Of a stretch of DNA of 64,000 nt, positions 49,168 to 61,179 are shown piece by piece; position 1 is the first letter of the stretch; every line of letters begins with the position of its first letter. This DNA is from Triglochin maritima (lineage: Eukaryota; Streptophyta; Magnoliopsida; Alismatales; Juncaginaceae). Location of the stretch: contig OY821771.1 in assembly GCA_963682175.1 (NCBI GenBank), forward strand, positions 35,112,201 through 35,176,200, written 5' to 3'. The position numbers were made by a program, and so were the translations under genes. The notes under the pieces were generated by a model. That model was not told where the DNA came from, did not search any database, and was given only the letters and a program-made list of their open reading frames with translations.

Positions 49168-50342
49168 TGATGAAGATTTTATTTTATACCGCAAGTGCAC
49201 GGCGTCTATGAAGACGTGGCAAGTACGGGTCGAACACAAGGAGGGAGAGATTTCGTAGTTGATGTTATTTTCGATTAAGAGGAAGAAGGAGAGAAGAATC
49301 AATTGGGTTTTTAGGTTTTTGGATTATAATTATCTAAAGCAAGAACAAGAACAAATAAACTAAAACAAGAACAAAGAGAGAAATCCGTTGGATGGAGGTT
49401 TAGATTTAGGTTTAGATCAGAGAATTACTGAAACTTATTGTAAATCATGTTAGTTATGAAGCATTACAAGATAAATGACTTAACATAAACTCAAGTAATC
49501 AAAATATACTAATCATGAACTTAAAATAATAACATGCAATTCATCTTCTCTAACCCTAATTCCATCACCTCCACCCTTTGGAAAGAGTTAGAAACTCATG
49601 GAGGGAGGAAGAAGAAGGGATCCTAGAGACATTAAAAGAAAAGAGAAACAAAACAAAATAAAACAGAAATTTATTACTAATGATCCAAGACCAAAGGTTC
49701 AAAGATGTGTTACATTCGTCCTACGAGGCTATTTATAGCCGATACAAGGGATACCAATACATAAAAGGAGAGTACACGCGTCATCGCACCACAGGCCGGA
49801 ATTTCAAATTTCAAACCCTAAGAGGGGCGGCGAATTCGCCGCCTGTTATGTACAATATGCGGCTAAAACGCCGCCCAGGTTGAAGATATTGCGCCCGGAT
49901 TTCTGTCATGTGTTTATGGTATGATTTTATCCTCCTTTGCGCGTTGGATGGATTCTTTCCAATCTCTTGAGCTCCGGATTAATTCCTTCCATTGTTGGGG
50001 ATTTATTTTTGACTTTTCTTTTGACTTCTCCAACACAATAACTTTGCCCTTTTATTTTGTAGTCAGGTCCTTGACATTTTGCACTTAAGCCCCTGACCTT
50101 TTTGTGATTAGCTCCTTGAATGCTTTTGTGCTTGGATGCATTTCCATTTGAAACTCGATAAACTTGAACTTGTCTTTATGATAGAAATGAATCTTTTGCA
50201 CGCGTTTATGCTCGGGATGTGGGTAATTTGCATTCAGGTCCCTGTATTCTGTAAACAAGGCTAAACACATACCTTAGTAGCATTTATTGAATTAAAAGCA
50301 ATCTAAATGAAAGACATATGATGCAATGTATGCAATGCATCA
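49168..50342 (-). repeat. 3' LTR of the young gypsy-type element
   Basis: 1175 bp, TG...CA ends. Carries short hairpin-prone GGGGCGGCGAATTCGCCGCC near 49825. Apparent identity to 55287-56461 implies very recent insertion. Confidence 0.92.
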
Positions 50343-51448
50343 AATACCCCCACACCTAGATTTTGCTAGTCCCTAGCAAAACAGAATATAAGAAGGAATG
50401 AAAACAGGAAAATCCTAACTCACTTTCGTAAGAATCACGGTTGCACTTAGCATGTGCAACAAGCCTTTAAACCTCCAAGTTGCCTTAGAGGACGAGTTTT
50501 GTCTCGTGAGGGTTTTCAGCTGACATACCCACAAAGTCTTAATTCAACATTCCATTAATAGCTCTCAATATTTTTACCTCAACCTTATACATCTCACTTA
50601 GAATTCTTGCATGCTCATTATACAATTCTAACTTATAAAAAGTTTGACTTGGTCTTTATTCCTCCAACATTCACACCACTAACCCTTCTACACATGTTAT
50701 CACATAAATTATTTTGCACGCCTCCTCTGGTGGTGAAGTATCATTTGGATCAACCATGGCATGAATCATTCTTTTAGCTTTGGGCCTTGAGTATCTTAAA
50801 GTATTTTTTCTTTTTCCGTGATTCAACACATTTGCTTTTTCTTTTTGACACTTATACCCTTTTTGCATTCGTGTAGCGAGTTTGGTCGATAATCCCGAGC
50901 TGGAAGACTCAAGTTACCGGGTTTTAAGATACCCCTACGGACCAGTGACTCGAAGGCTTGGGCTTTTGTAATCATTTTGCAAGATGTGCTTTCCTCACTT
51001 TATTCTCTTTTTTTTACTTTTATTTTCCTCAAGGATTAATTGCTATTAGAAGTCCACACTTCCCGGTATATTTTCCTCAACCTCTGCTTTTTATCAACCA
51101 CTTCAAAGATTTGATTCATCCAATTTAAGTGCATACACGTCTGAAAGGGTAATGGGCTATTTCTTTGGAACTTAGATTTATGTCATAATTTCTTCAAACA
51201 GAACTATATAATAAGGAACAAAAATTCAATGCAATTTGTACACAGATTTTGGTAGTTCAATCTTAAGCTATGTCATGGAACATTGATTTTTTTTTTTTTG
51301 GAAGAAGAAAACAAACAAATAGATATATATACATAGATAAACACCCCCTACACCTAAATCATGCATTGTCCTCAATGTATGCATAGATAAAATAAATGCA
51401 CTTATTACCTGAGTCGGCTTGCGGTAGAGGGGTTGAGTTTGCTCAGAG
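50343..51448. other. Non-coding 3' interior of the gypsy-type element
   Basis: Lies between the gag-protease stop and the 3' LTR, where pol would be in an autonomous element. A G-rich tract (minus strand GGTGTGGGGGTATTTG, at 50343-50358) next to the LTR is the likely polypurine tract. No polymerase motif was seen in any frame. Confidence 0.7.
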
Positions 51449-53950
51449 TCAACCGTAATCAGAACTGGATTGAATGACACCATATTGGTGCATGTATCCA
51501 GTTGAATTGTTCCCCATGTTGACTTGAGGAAAAGATTCCACTCTTCTCACTTGAATTGGTTCGCTTATTTGCTCGAGTGATGGTGGTTGAGTAAATGGAT
51601 CACTCCCTTTTTTCTTACTTCCTTTTTGCTTATGTGATGATTTATTTGATTCAGAATTCTGATAAATACGTGCTCTCATCACAACATCACTTGGGTTGCA
51701 TATTATTTCTGGCTCATTATCAATATGGAAGATATTAAATTCTGCTTTTAAGTTCCCGAAAGATAATTGCATGAGCCCATTTCGACAGTTTATTAATGCT
51801 TCCGAAGTGGCTAAAAAAGGTCTACCTAGAATTACAGGGATTTGTCGATTAGGATTTACAACAGGTTCAGTATCAAGTACGACAAAATCCACTGGATAAA
51901 TGAAGTCACCAACCTTAATCAAAACGTCCTCTACTATACCTCTCGGTTTCTTAACAGAACAATCAGCGAATTGGAGGGTTGTCTTAGAGGGTTTCAGTGG
52001 ACCAAGGTTGAGTTGCTCGTAGACAGAAAATGGGAGTAAGTTAACGCTTGCACCTAGGTCTAGAAGGGCTTTATTGATAAAAGTATCTCCTATTGAACAT
52101 GAAATTGTGGGACACCCAGGGTCCTTATATTTTATAGGAGATGTGTTGGAAAGAATAGAGCATATGTTTGCAGTTAAGAATGCCTTCTTTGGTACATTCG
52201 TTTTTCTCTTTTTAGTGCACAAATCTTTCAAGAATTTAGCATAAGCAGGTATTTGTTGAATCATATCTAAGAGTGGAATATTCACCTTAACTTGCTTAAA
52301 TACTTCTAAGATTTTCTCCATTTGTGCACTTGAGCTCTTCTTGAGTCTATTGGGAAATGGGGCTTTAGGAACATAGATTCGCTCAGGTTCAGGTTGAGCT
52401 ATGGGTTCAGGTTGTGTAGGTGGGTTGGGCTTTTCAATTTGGACGTCAGGTTCAATGGTCAGGTCATATGTGGTTGCTTGATGGCTAGATTGATTAGACA
52501 TTCTAGGGTTTACCACATTGTTATCAATTTGTCGTCCGGACCGTAATGACACTACTGCATTGATTTGTTGGAATGGTCCTTCCTCGTTAATCATTTGAAC
52601 CGGTCTGGGGTTGTTATTTCCTGAGGGTGGTTGATAAGATTGATATTGATTATTAGTTCTTGGGTTCACCTCAGGTTGACTTGGAAATTGACCATTTTCT
52701 CTTTCACCTACTATTTGCGTTAATTGGCTGACTTGTGTCTCTAGCCTTTGGAATGATTGGTTGGTTGTTTGTATAAAAGTTTTCATTAAATTTTCCAAGT
52801 TTGTCAACCTAACTTCATGATTTCCATTGTTATTACCCCCAGATGATGTATTATTTTGGTTATATGGGTTTGGTTGTTGTCTAGGAGGTTGACCTTGTTG
52901 GTTCCACGAAAAATTGGGATGATTACGCCAACCCGGGTTGTAGGTTGATGCATAAGGATCATTTCTAGAATGGTTAAACGTGGCATTAACATGTTCCAAG
53001 TCTACACAGTCCTCCATTAAATGACCAGTCTGACCACATCTAGAGCAAGGGGTAGGGGATGCTTGTCGGGTTTGGTTTTGCAGCTCTAAACTTTCCATTC
53101 TGCGCATAAGGGTGGCTAGTTTTGCCTCAGCCGCTATGTTGGCATCTATAGCTAAGACACCTGGTCGGGGTTGACTTGCTATTCTAGATCCAATACTCGG
53201 GTTGATGGGTGTTCTAGCATTGTCCCATTGCATACTGTTTTCAGCTAAATCCTCAAGAAAAGTCCAGGCATCATTTTCGTTTTTCGACATGAAATTCCCT
53301 TGGCTCACAGATTCTAGCATAACTCTAGATGTGGGTGTCAATCCCTCATAAATAATTTGGCATAATTGCCATTTTGGAATTCCGTGATGAGGGCATTGGG
53401 TCAAGACACTTTTAAATCTTTCAAGATAGGAATAGAACGGCTCGCTCTCAGACTGAACGAATGCAACAATTTCATTCCTAATTTTCATAGTCTTATGGTT
53501 GGGGAAATATTTTTTTAGAAACACTTGAACAAACTCAGCCCAACTCCTAATAGATCTTTCGGCTAGACTATATAGCCATTTCTTAGCGTCGTCCTTCAGT
53601 GCTAGAGGCACGAATTTCAGACGCACTGCCTCCTCAGGGATATGCTGGTATTGCATAAGAGAGCAGATTTCCTCAAATTCTCTAAGGAAGAGATATGGAT
53701 CTTCCTTAGAGGTGAACTTAGGCAGCATACTCATGTATTGTGCCTTAAGTTCGAAATCGCGACCCGGTATGGTGGGCATGACGATGCACGATGGCTGAGC
53801 AGCCATCGTTGGGTAGCACCGATCCCTCAGAGTCATAGGCGGGTTCACAACATTCTCACCCATTAGATCCGGGTGAGGTGGTGCAACAGATGGATTGGGG
53901 TTAAGCTCTAGACTGGAATCTAGATGAACTCGTGAGAGTCGATTACTCAA
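51449..53950 (-). CDS. Retrotransposon Gag-aspartic protease polyprotein, 833 aa
   Basis: Single open frame. Residues about 65-230 form a Retrotrans_gag domain (LPKFTSKEDPYLFLREFEEI, DDAKKWLYSL, FVQVFLKKYFPNH). A CCHC zinc knuckle CSRCGQTGHLMEDC lies near residue 300 and binds RNA in the family. A Pro/Gln/Asn-rich linker follows (about 330-530). A retropepsin-like domain holds LLDLGASVNLLPFSVYEQL near residue 640 (D-L-G-A instead of the commoner D-S-G-A, as usual in Athila-like elements) and ILGRPFLATSEALINC near 720. The frame ends with no polymerase. Product would form virus-like particles and process Gag; reverse transcription must come from partners. Intact frame plus identical LTRs suggest recent or present activity. 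Confidence 0.92.
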   Translation of the reverse strand: MSNRLSRVHLDSSLELNPNPSVAPPHPDLMGENVVNPPMTLRDRCYPTMAAQPSCIVMPTIPGRDFELKAQYMSMLPKFTSKEDPYLFLREFEEICSLMQYQHIPEEAVRLKFVPLALKDDAKKWLYSLAERSIRSWAEFVQVFLKKYFPNHKTMKIRNEIVAFVQSESEPFYSYLERFKSVLTQCPHHGIPKWQLCQIIYEGLTPTSRVMLESVSQGNFMSKNENDAWTFLEDLAENSMQWDNARTPINPSIGSRIASQPRPGVLAIDANIAAEAKLATLMRRMESLELQNQTRQASPTPCSRCGQTGHLMEDCVDLEHVNATFNHSRNDPYASTYNPGWRNHPNFSWNQQGQPPRQQPNPYNQNNTSSGGNNNGNHEVRLTNLENLMKTFIQTTNQSFQRLETQVSQLTQIVGERENGQFPSQPEVNPRTNNQYQSYQPPSGNNNPRPVQMINEEGPFQQINAVVSLRSGRQIDNNVVNPRMSNQSSHQATTYDLTIEPDVQIEKPNPPTQPEPIAQPEPERIYVPKAPFPNRLKKSSSAQMEKILEVFKQVKVNIPLLDMIQQIPAYAKFLKDLCTKKRKTNVPKKAFLTANICSILSNTSPIKYKDPGCPTISCSIGDTFINKALLDLGASVNLLPFSVYEQLNLGPLKPSKTTLQFADCSVKKPRGIVEDVLIKVGDFIYPVDFVVLDTEPVVNPNRQIPVILGRPFLATSEALINCRNGLMQLSFGNLKAEFNIFHIDNEPEIICNPSDVVMRARIYQNSESNKSSHKQKGSKKKGSDPFTQPPSLEQISEPIQVRRVESFPQVNMGNNSTGYMHQYGVIQSSSDYG

Positions 53951-55262
53951 GTCCCGAATCCAAATCTGAGTGCACCGGGTTGAATCAATTTTTTTGAATT
54001 TGAGTTTGAAATTTAAATTTCAAATTCAATTTCAAAAATCAATTACCTTCTTTTTTTTTCTTTTTTAAATTTTAATTTTTTTTATGAAAATGGAAACAAA
54101 CAATAGAAAGGTAAAGATGAGAAGGGAAAGAAGACTCAGACGAGAAGGGAAACTTAACTCTAAAGGTAAATTCAAGGGTTGGCCAGAAATTTCCTGAACA
54201 AGCACGGTTCAAACAATCCTAGACCTAGTGTCACTTAAATCTAGACGACTCCTAACTGGTTGAGTCGAATTGATTTGCTTGATTCACCTCCCTCACCAAT
54301 CAAACCGAGTTGGCCAGTCAGTGTATAGCTAGTGGGGGCGCTTCCGACAGAGTCGGTGCCAATTAGACAACCACGTCGCTTGGAAGACTTTCGTCAACAC
54401 AAAAACACTTTCTAGACACCAAATTGAATTCAATTAGCTTCAGGTCATAGCAAGTCAAACCAATCTCCTCCTTAATTGAGTCCGAGTCCTTAGGGGCCAA
54501 TGTCTAATTGATTTTAAATTTAGGCTTAGGTGACACTTTAGGATTGTGGTTTGTGGGCCACGGGAGGGTGATGAAATCCCCACCGTATCTTTGCCTACGG
54601 AGTTGCCCTTAAAGTAGTTTAACTTAGATCTAGCAAAGATAGTCAAACAATGGTCTTTTTAATGGGGGCAATTTCAAGGTTGTATGCAAACTAAAGTATA
54701 TGCTTAAATGCAATCGTTAAAACCGCGATACGTACCTTGCCTCCAGCATTCTTCAACAATAAAAAAATAATTTGCAAGAATTTAGCAAGAATAATGCAAG
54801 CAAAACATTATATGATGCATGCACTAAGGTCTTTCTAATTTTGCCAATTTTAGGTCCGAGTTGAATTATTGCCAATTATGGAATTGTAAACCCTAACACA
54901 TGCAATTCTACGAAAGGAAACTTTTCAACAATTCAGATTTTACGAGAAAGGCAAGAAAAGTTACCTCCGCAATGCTCAGTCGGGTTCGCCGCCCGCTCTC
55001 GGAGATTCCAGTAGCTTAATGCGACCACCCAGAGATGCCGACGATGCCCCAGAAATTTGAAGACCAGAACCCACACTGGTGCGGCGATTCCGCCGCAAGC
55101 CACCTTGTAGATGCGGCGATTCCGCCGCCCAAGTGTCTCAGAACGCTCCCGGATTTCGCCGCACGCTTTGTTGTCTCCTGCTACACAAATTCAAATACTT
55201 AGATCGCGCACAAGGTAGACAGGATAAAATCAAAAACACAAAAACACAAAATCTGCGTCGCC
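53951..55262. other. Leader of the gypsy-type element
   Basis: 1.3-kb untranslated leader between primer site and gag ATG. Its primer-proximal half (about 54735-55262) matches 19931-20462. No coding signal. Confidence 0.7.
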
Positions 55263-55280
55263 TCCCCGGCAACGGCGCCA
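55263..55280 (-). other. Primer binding site, tRNA-Asp type
   Basis: TGGCGCCGTTGCCGGGGA on the minus strand, six bases inside the 5' LTR. The same motif is at 20463-20480 in the truncated relative. Confidence 0.88.
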
Positions 55281-55286
55281 AAAACT

Positions 55287-56461
55287 TGATGAAGATTTTA
55301 TTTTATACCGCAAGTGCACGGCGTCTATGAAGACGTGGCAAGTACGGGTCGAACACAAGGAGGGAGAGATTTCGTAGTTGATGTTATTTTCGATTAAGAG
55401 GAAGAAGGAGAGAAGAATCAATTGGGTTTTTAGGTTTTTGGATTATAATTATCTAAAGCAAGAACAAGAACAAATAAACTAAAACAAGAACAAAGAGAGA
55501 AATCCGTTGGATGGAGGTTTAGATTTAGGTTTAGATCAGAGAATTACTGAAACTTATTGTAAATCATGTTAGTTATGAAGCATTACAAGATAAATGACTT
55601 AACATAAACTCAAGTAATCAAAATATACTAATCATGAACTTAAAATAATAACATGCAATTCATCTTCTCTAACCCTAATTCCATCACCTCCACCCTTTGG
55701 AAAGAGTTAGAAACTCATGGAGGGAGGAAGAAGAAGGGATCCTAGAGACATTAAAAGAAAAGAGAAACAAAACAAAATAAAACAGAAATTTATTACTAAT
55801 GATCCAAGACCAAAGGTTCAAAGATGTGTTACATTCGTCCTACGAGGCTATTTATAGCCGATACAAGGGATACCAATACATAAAAGGAGAGTACACGCGT
55901 CATCGCACCACAGGCCGGAATTTCAAATTTCAAACCCTAAGAGGGGCGGCGAATTCGCCGCCTGTTATGTACAATATGCGGCTAAAACGCCGCCCAGGTT
56001 GAAGATATTGCGCCCGGATTTCTGTCATGTGTTTATGGTATGATTTTATCCTCCTTTGCGCGTTGGATGGATTCTTTCCAATCTCTTGAGCTCCGGATTA
56101 ATTCCTTCCATTGTTGGGGATTTATTTTTGACTTTTCTTTTGACTTCTCCAACACAATAACTTTGCCCTTTTATTTTGTAGTCAGGTCCTTGACATTTTG
56201 CACTTAAGCCCCTGACCTTTTTGTGATTAGCTCCTTGAATGCTTTTGTGCTTGGATGCATTTCCATTTGAAACTCGATAAACTTGAACTTGTCTTTATGA
56301 TAGAAATGAATCTTTTGCACGCGTTTATGCTCGGGATGTGGGTAATTTGCATTCAGGTCCCTGTATTCTGTAAACAAGGCTAAACACATACCTTAGTAGC
56401 ATTTATTGAATTAAAAGCAATCTAAATGAAAGACATATGATGCAATGTATGCAATGCATCA
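55287..56461 (-). repeat. 5' LTR of the young gypsy-type element
   Basis: Mate of 49168-50342 and of equal length; promoter end of the element. No substitution was noticed between the two. Confidence 0.92.
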
Positions 56462-56466
56462 GGAAG

Positions 56467-59400
56467 TGGTAAGGTTGTCCCATATCGAGAAGTAGTTGTC
56501 TAAGCCAGATGAGCTCACTAGTAGTGGATGCCATGGCCCGGTATTCAGCCTCGGCACTGGATCTGGCAACAACAGTTTGTTTTTTGCTTCGCCAGGTTAC
56601 CAGGTTTCCTCCAACAAATGTGCTGAAACCTGTAGTTGATTTCTGATCGTGGCTTCCAGCCCAATCTGCATCAGAAAAACCAGTTATTGAGTTAGAATTG
56701 TTGTTTTTCATCCATATCCCTTGCCCTGGAGTTTTCTATATCTAAGTATCCTAGTGATTATATCTAAGTGAGGAGTCCGAGGTGAATGCATGAATTGGCT
56801 GATCATGCTAACAGCATAGGTTATGTCGGGTCTTGTTACAATGAGGTATATGAGTTTCCCGACAAGCCTTTGATATTGTTGAATATCTTTTATGGGTTCT
56901 CCTTCAGTAGTGTTTATTTTTAGTTTAGTTTCTATGGGTGTATTTGCTGGTTTAGCTCCAAGTTTTCCTGTTTCTTTTAAGAGGTCGAGGGCATATTTTC
57001 TTAGTGAGAGAAAGAGTCTCTTTTTTGAATGTGCAATTTCTATTCCTAGAAAATATTTTAAACGTCCTAGGTCTTTAATATCAAATTTTGCTTGTAAGTA
57101 TTGTTTTATTTTGGTGATTTCATACCTATTGTTTCCAGTGATTATGATATCATCTACATATACTAGGATTATGGTAGTGGTGGTTTGATGATGTTTGGTA
57201 AACATAGATGCATCAGCGGAAGATTTTTTGAAACCATAAGAAATAAGTCAATGACTGAGTTTGGCATACCAAGCACGAGGAGATTGTTTTAACCCGTAGA
57301 TTGCTTTGTTGAGTTTGCAAACCTGGTTTGTAGAGGTGTACCCGGGTGGAGGAGTCATATATACTTCTTCTTCCAGGTTTCCCTGAAGAAAAGCATTTTT
57401 TACATCCATTTGATAGAGTTCCCAATTTCTATTTACGGCGATGGAGAGTAGAACACGAACTGTGTTCATTTTGGCTACTGGGGCAAAGGTTTCTAGGTAG
57501 TCTAGGCCATAGGTTTGTGTGTATCCTTTTGCTACTAGTCTTGCTTTATATCTCTCTATTGTTCCATCACTATTGTATTTGATTTTATATAATCATTTGC
57601 ATCCTACGGGTTTAATCCCTTTTGGGATTGAGGTTAAGATCCAGGTATTATTTGTCTCTAAGGCTTGGATTTCTTCTTTCATGGCGTTGCACCATTTTGT
57701 ATCTCTTATGGCCTCATTGTAGTTTGTTGGTTCTATGTGAGTATTTATAGTCCCTAGAAATGCTTTGTGATGTGATTTTAATTGTTGATATGATAGGTAT
57801 TCCTGGATAGGGTAGGTGACGTGAGAGGTGATATAGTTGTGCAAGTATTTTGGTGGACGGGTCGGCCGGGTTGATCTTCTTAAAATGTTTTCTTCTTCGC
57901 CGTTACTTGAAGATCAGGTGTCCTCATGGTGATTTCTGGATCGCAGTTGATGGGTATCGGAGTGTCGTCGGAGTTTGGTGATGCTGGATGTCTGTTGTCT
58001 TCAGTTTTAGAGCCGAAAAAAGAGCTATTTTCTACAAACTGTACATCCCGAGAAATATACAATTTACAATCTTTGGGGTCATAACATTTGTACCCTTTTT
58101 TAAAGAATATCCTAAGAAAATACATTTATTTGAATTGGAATCAAACTTGTCGTCTCTTTTCCTGTGGACAAAAACAATACATCCAAAAATTCGTAAGTGA
58201 TCCAATAGACTTTTTCGACCAGTCAGAATTTCTAAAGGCTGTTTGTTTTGGAGGCGAGGACTTGGTAGTCGGTTAATAAGATATGCAACAGTTAAAATAG
58301 CATCGGACCAAAACATTTTTGGAACGTGATTTTGAAAAAGTAGGGAGCGTGTTACGTTTAAGAGGTGACGATTTTTTCTTTCTGCTACACCGTTTTGTTG
58401 TGGTGTGTTAACACACGCAGTTTGATGAAAAATGCCTTTTAGTTTTGAAAAACCTTACTGATGTACTCAGATCCGTTGTCGGACCTTAAGATTTTAATTT
58501 TGAAATCATACATGTTTTCCACAAATCTTGTAAAAGTACGAAAAATATCAAAAACTTCAGATTTTGATTTTAATAAGTAAATCCATGTAGTACGAGAAAA
58601 TCGTCAATAAAAGTGATAAAATATTTGAAGCCATTATAAGATTCGGTTGGGGCTGGTCCCCAGATATCGGAGTGTATTAGTTCTAATGGGTGTCTTGTTT
58701 TGATAGATGATAAATGAAATGGCAATCGAGTTTGTTTTGAAAAACTGCATACATCACACAAAAATTCTGTTATAATAGACGGAAAAGCGATTTTAAAACT
58801 GAATGTGATGGATGTCCCATTTTTTTATGCCATAACTCATGTTTGGATAAATTTCCAACATGTAATGCCTGTATGTTTTGATCTAGAATATAAAGATTAT
58901 CAACGAGTCGACCGCTACCAATCGTCTTCCCGGAGATACGATCCTGAAATACAACATCAACAGGTGAGAAGATAATATTACAATTCAGTTCTTTCGTGAT
59001 TTTTGCGACAGATAACAAATTTGATTCAAAAGAAGGTACATACAAGACATGTTTTGCAATTTTATCAAGTAATTTTAGATTCCCTTCTCCTTCTATTTCT
59101 ACTTGATTTCCATTAGCCACACTAACAAACCTATTTAGTAGGGATAAGTTTCTTTTAAGATCTAGTAATAAGTTTGGATTGCTAGTCATGTGATCGGTGG
59201 CGCCAGAATCAATAATCCATACATTGTTCTTATTTTTCCTAGATTGAAGTGCTGAAAAATAATTTTCCAGAGTTTTTATCATACATGCAGAATTACCTGA
59301 AGTGGAGGGTTGATTGTGTAAAACATCATTCAGTTTGTTTATAAGAAGATGGATATTCTCTGAGCCCATTGGGCCCGTGTTTGCTGGATCTGTGCGTTTG

Positions 59401-60459
59401 TGTGGAGAAAAAAGATTTCTGCTGGTCGGGTTCGGAGCCGATCCGATAGCGTTATCCGGATTCGTCGACATATTTATTTCACCCGATCCGACTGCTGACA
59501 TTGCAAATGCTTCCTGCGAGAAAAAATTAGGTTTAGGGTTGGGTTGGTGGCTGCCGCCGCTGCCTCCGGCGGTGGCGAAGTAGCCGCTGCCCCCCATGAT
59601 CCCCCGTGCGATGAGTTTTTCCCATCCCCTCCTCTTCTGTCGTTGTCTTTTGGTGGTCGCAGATGCGGATGGAGAACCCAGCAGTTGTTTTTGTTGTGTC
59701 CGGTTTTTTTGCAGTTTTCGTAGTGCTCGTCCTTCCGATTTCCATACGACTTTTTGTTGTTTTGATGCTGGTTTTGTGATTTTCCAGTAAAGAATGCTTG
59801 ATTTTCGACTTTTGTTGTTGATTGGTTTTGCAAAGGACCAGTGGTCCTTCGTCGCGATTCTTCGCGAAGGATCATCGCGATGACTGTGGCAAGCGGTGGT
59901 AGTTCGGGGGCCATGAGCACCTGACTTCTGATGTTTTCGAAAGATGGGTCTAGACCTACCAGAAACTGGTAGATCCGGTCTTGTTCAGTCCTTTTTTCAA
60001 GTGTCCGTGCGTCGGTTGTTGGTGGTTCATAGATCCCCAACTTGTCCCATGCCTTTCTGAGAGTATCGAGGTACTCAGTGATGTTTTTGTGGTTCTGACG
60101 GGACTGCGCAATGTCTTGTTTGAGTCTGAAGATGTGCGCGAAGTCTTGCGCCTTCCCGTAATGCTCTTGGACCGCATCCCAGAGTTCTTTTGCGCTGTCT
60201 TTGTAGAGGAAGATCTCCCCTATCTGTGGTTGCATGGACGCGATTATCCATGACATGACCAGGTGGTCGGAGATCTGCCATTCTTCCTGCTTTGCCTCCG
60301 TTTCTGATTCCTCCGGTTTTTTTCAGTTCCGGTGATGTGGCCGATTTTCCCCCTGCCGCTGAGGGAGAGGGAGACCGCCCGCGCCCAGGACAGGTAATTT
60401 GTCACGTTGAGTAGTGTTGATACGAGACGGGAGGGGTTTTCGTGGTGGTTTCCCGACAT
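56467..60459 (-). pseudogene. Copia gag-pol, multiply frameshifted
   Basis: Domains in order from the right: Gag start (60459, NPSRLVSTLLN), UBN2-type Gag (to about 59900, KELWDAVQEHYGKAQDF), a zinc knuckle lacking its first Cys (YENCKKTGHNKNNC, about 59715), protease DSGATDHMT (about 59205), pre-integrase HELWHKKMGHPS (about 58810), integrase core IHSDIWGPAP (about 58655), reverse transcriptase [20 protein letters not shown] (about 57380) and YVDD (about 57155), RNase H SDADWAGSHDQ (about 56670). Frame breaks occur near 60250-60300, 58760, 57590 and 57240. The remainder continues at 48899-49162. Non-functional, but may be mobilised in trans. Confidence 0.9.
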
Positions 60460-60597
60460 GGTTTTGGTGGTTTTGTTTTTTTGTGTGATTGTTTTGAGGG
60501 TTTGGATGTGGGTTTTGCGCCTTCAACCCCCTCAGTGAGGTGAAGATCGGTGACGATTCTTTGGGGGATCTGAGATCGAGTCAATGCTCTAATACCA

Positions 60598-60815
60598 TGT
60601 AGAAAACTATGGATCGAGTTTAAGGAAGAAGAAGAAAGTTTATTGACTGTTTTTGATTCTTACAGAAAACTTGATTACATTTTAATTGCTTGTGTGTATA
60701 TATATATGTTGTATTATTTCCGTTGGGTTCGTTGTATGCGAAGGGATGCATAATGAATGTTGTTGGTGTCCGAGGAGGTGCACAATAAATGTTGTTCTAG
60801 CCGTTGTAATCTTCA
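60598..60815 (-). repeat. Copia 5' LTR
   Basis: 218 bp, adjacent to the primer site at 60586-60597. TG...CA ends on the minus strand. Mate of 48665-48898. Confidence 0.9.
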
Positions 60816-61179
60816 ATAGTAGTAGTGGCTCCATGAATCACTTGATCTAAGAATCTTGAGTTTGCTCCCTCTTCAAGATTTGTTTTTGCTTATAAGGTTG
60901 GGAATTTATCAATTGAATTATACACTGCTGGGTAAATTATCGGATATTGGTCGCCTTTGTTTGTTTTGTAATGTCTAATTATGCAAATTACAATGATTAT
61001 ATCTAAAATACACTCGATTTTGCTAAATGTTGTGGTATACAGGCGAGTAGAAGTGTAGCGCAAAAAAAAATTGTAGTCATATTTCTTTTTCTCTTTTTTT
61101 GGAAAAGAAATGGGAATCATATTTCAATTTCAAATTTGGAGTTGGAAAACTAAATGCTGGGGTGTACATCTAATGATGA
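60816..61179. other. Duplicated intergenic block beside copy 3 (right part)
   Basis: Continues 48664 and matches 23365-23653 (shared GGCTCCATGAATCACTTG-like and TAAATTATCGGATA). No gene seen. Confidence 0.65.

Larger units (their letters stand above)
49168..56461 (-). mobile_element. Young gag-protease-only gypsy-type (Athila-like) retrotransposon
   Basis: LTRs at 49168-50342 and 55287-56461 are each 1175 bp and look identical over all stretches compared. They start TGATGAAGATTTTATTTTAT and end CAATGCATCA. Perfect target duplication GGAAG (49163-49167 and 56462-56466). The primer site at 55263-55280 is TGGCGCCGTTGCCGGGGA, complementary to the tRNA-Asp 3' end as in Athila elements. The 4.9-kb interior has a single intact gag-protease frame and no reverse transcriptase, RNase H or integrase, so it must be mobilised in trans. 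It is inserted in the RNase H region of the copia element. Confidence 0.92.
48665..60815 (-). mobile_element. Ty1/copia LTR retrotransposon hosting a nested gypsy-type element
   Basis: The 5' LTR is 60598-60815 (218 bp) and the 3' LTR 48665-48898 (234 bp, with a 20-bp internal tandem duplication ending AATCTTCA). Both begin TGAAGATTACAA on the minus strand. The primer site TGGTATTAGAGC (60586-60597) directly follows the 5' LTR and is one base off the usual initiator tRNA-Met complement. The polypurine tract GAGGGGGCGTAT lies next to the 3' LTR. Flanks GTAGT (48660-48664) and ATAGT (60816-60820) agree at 4 of 5 bases. Removing the nested element leaves about 4.85 kb, a normal copia size. Confidence 0.9.
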
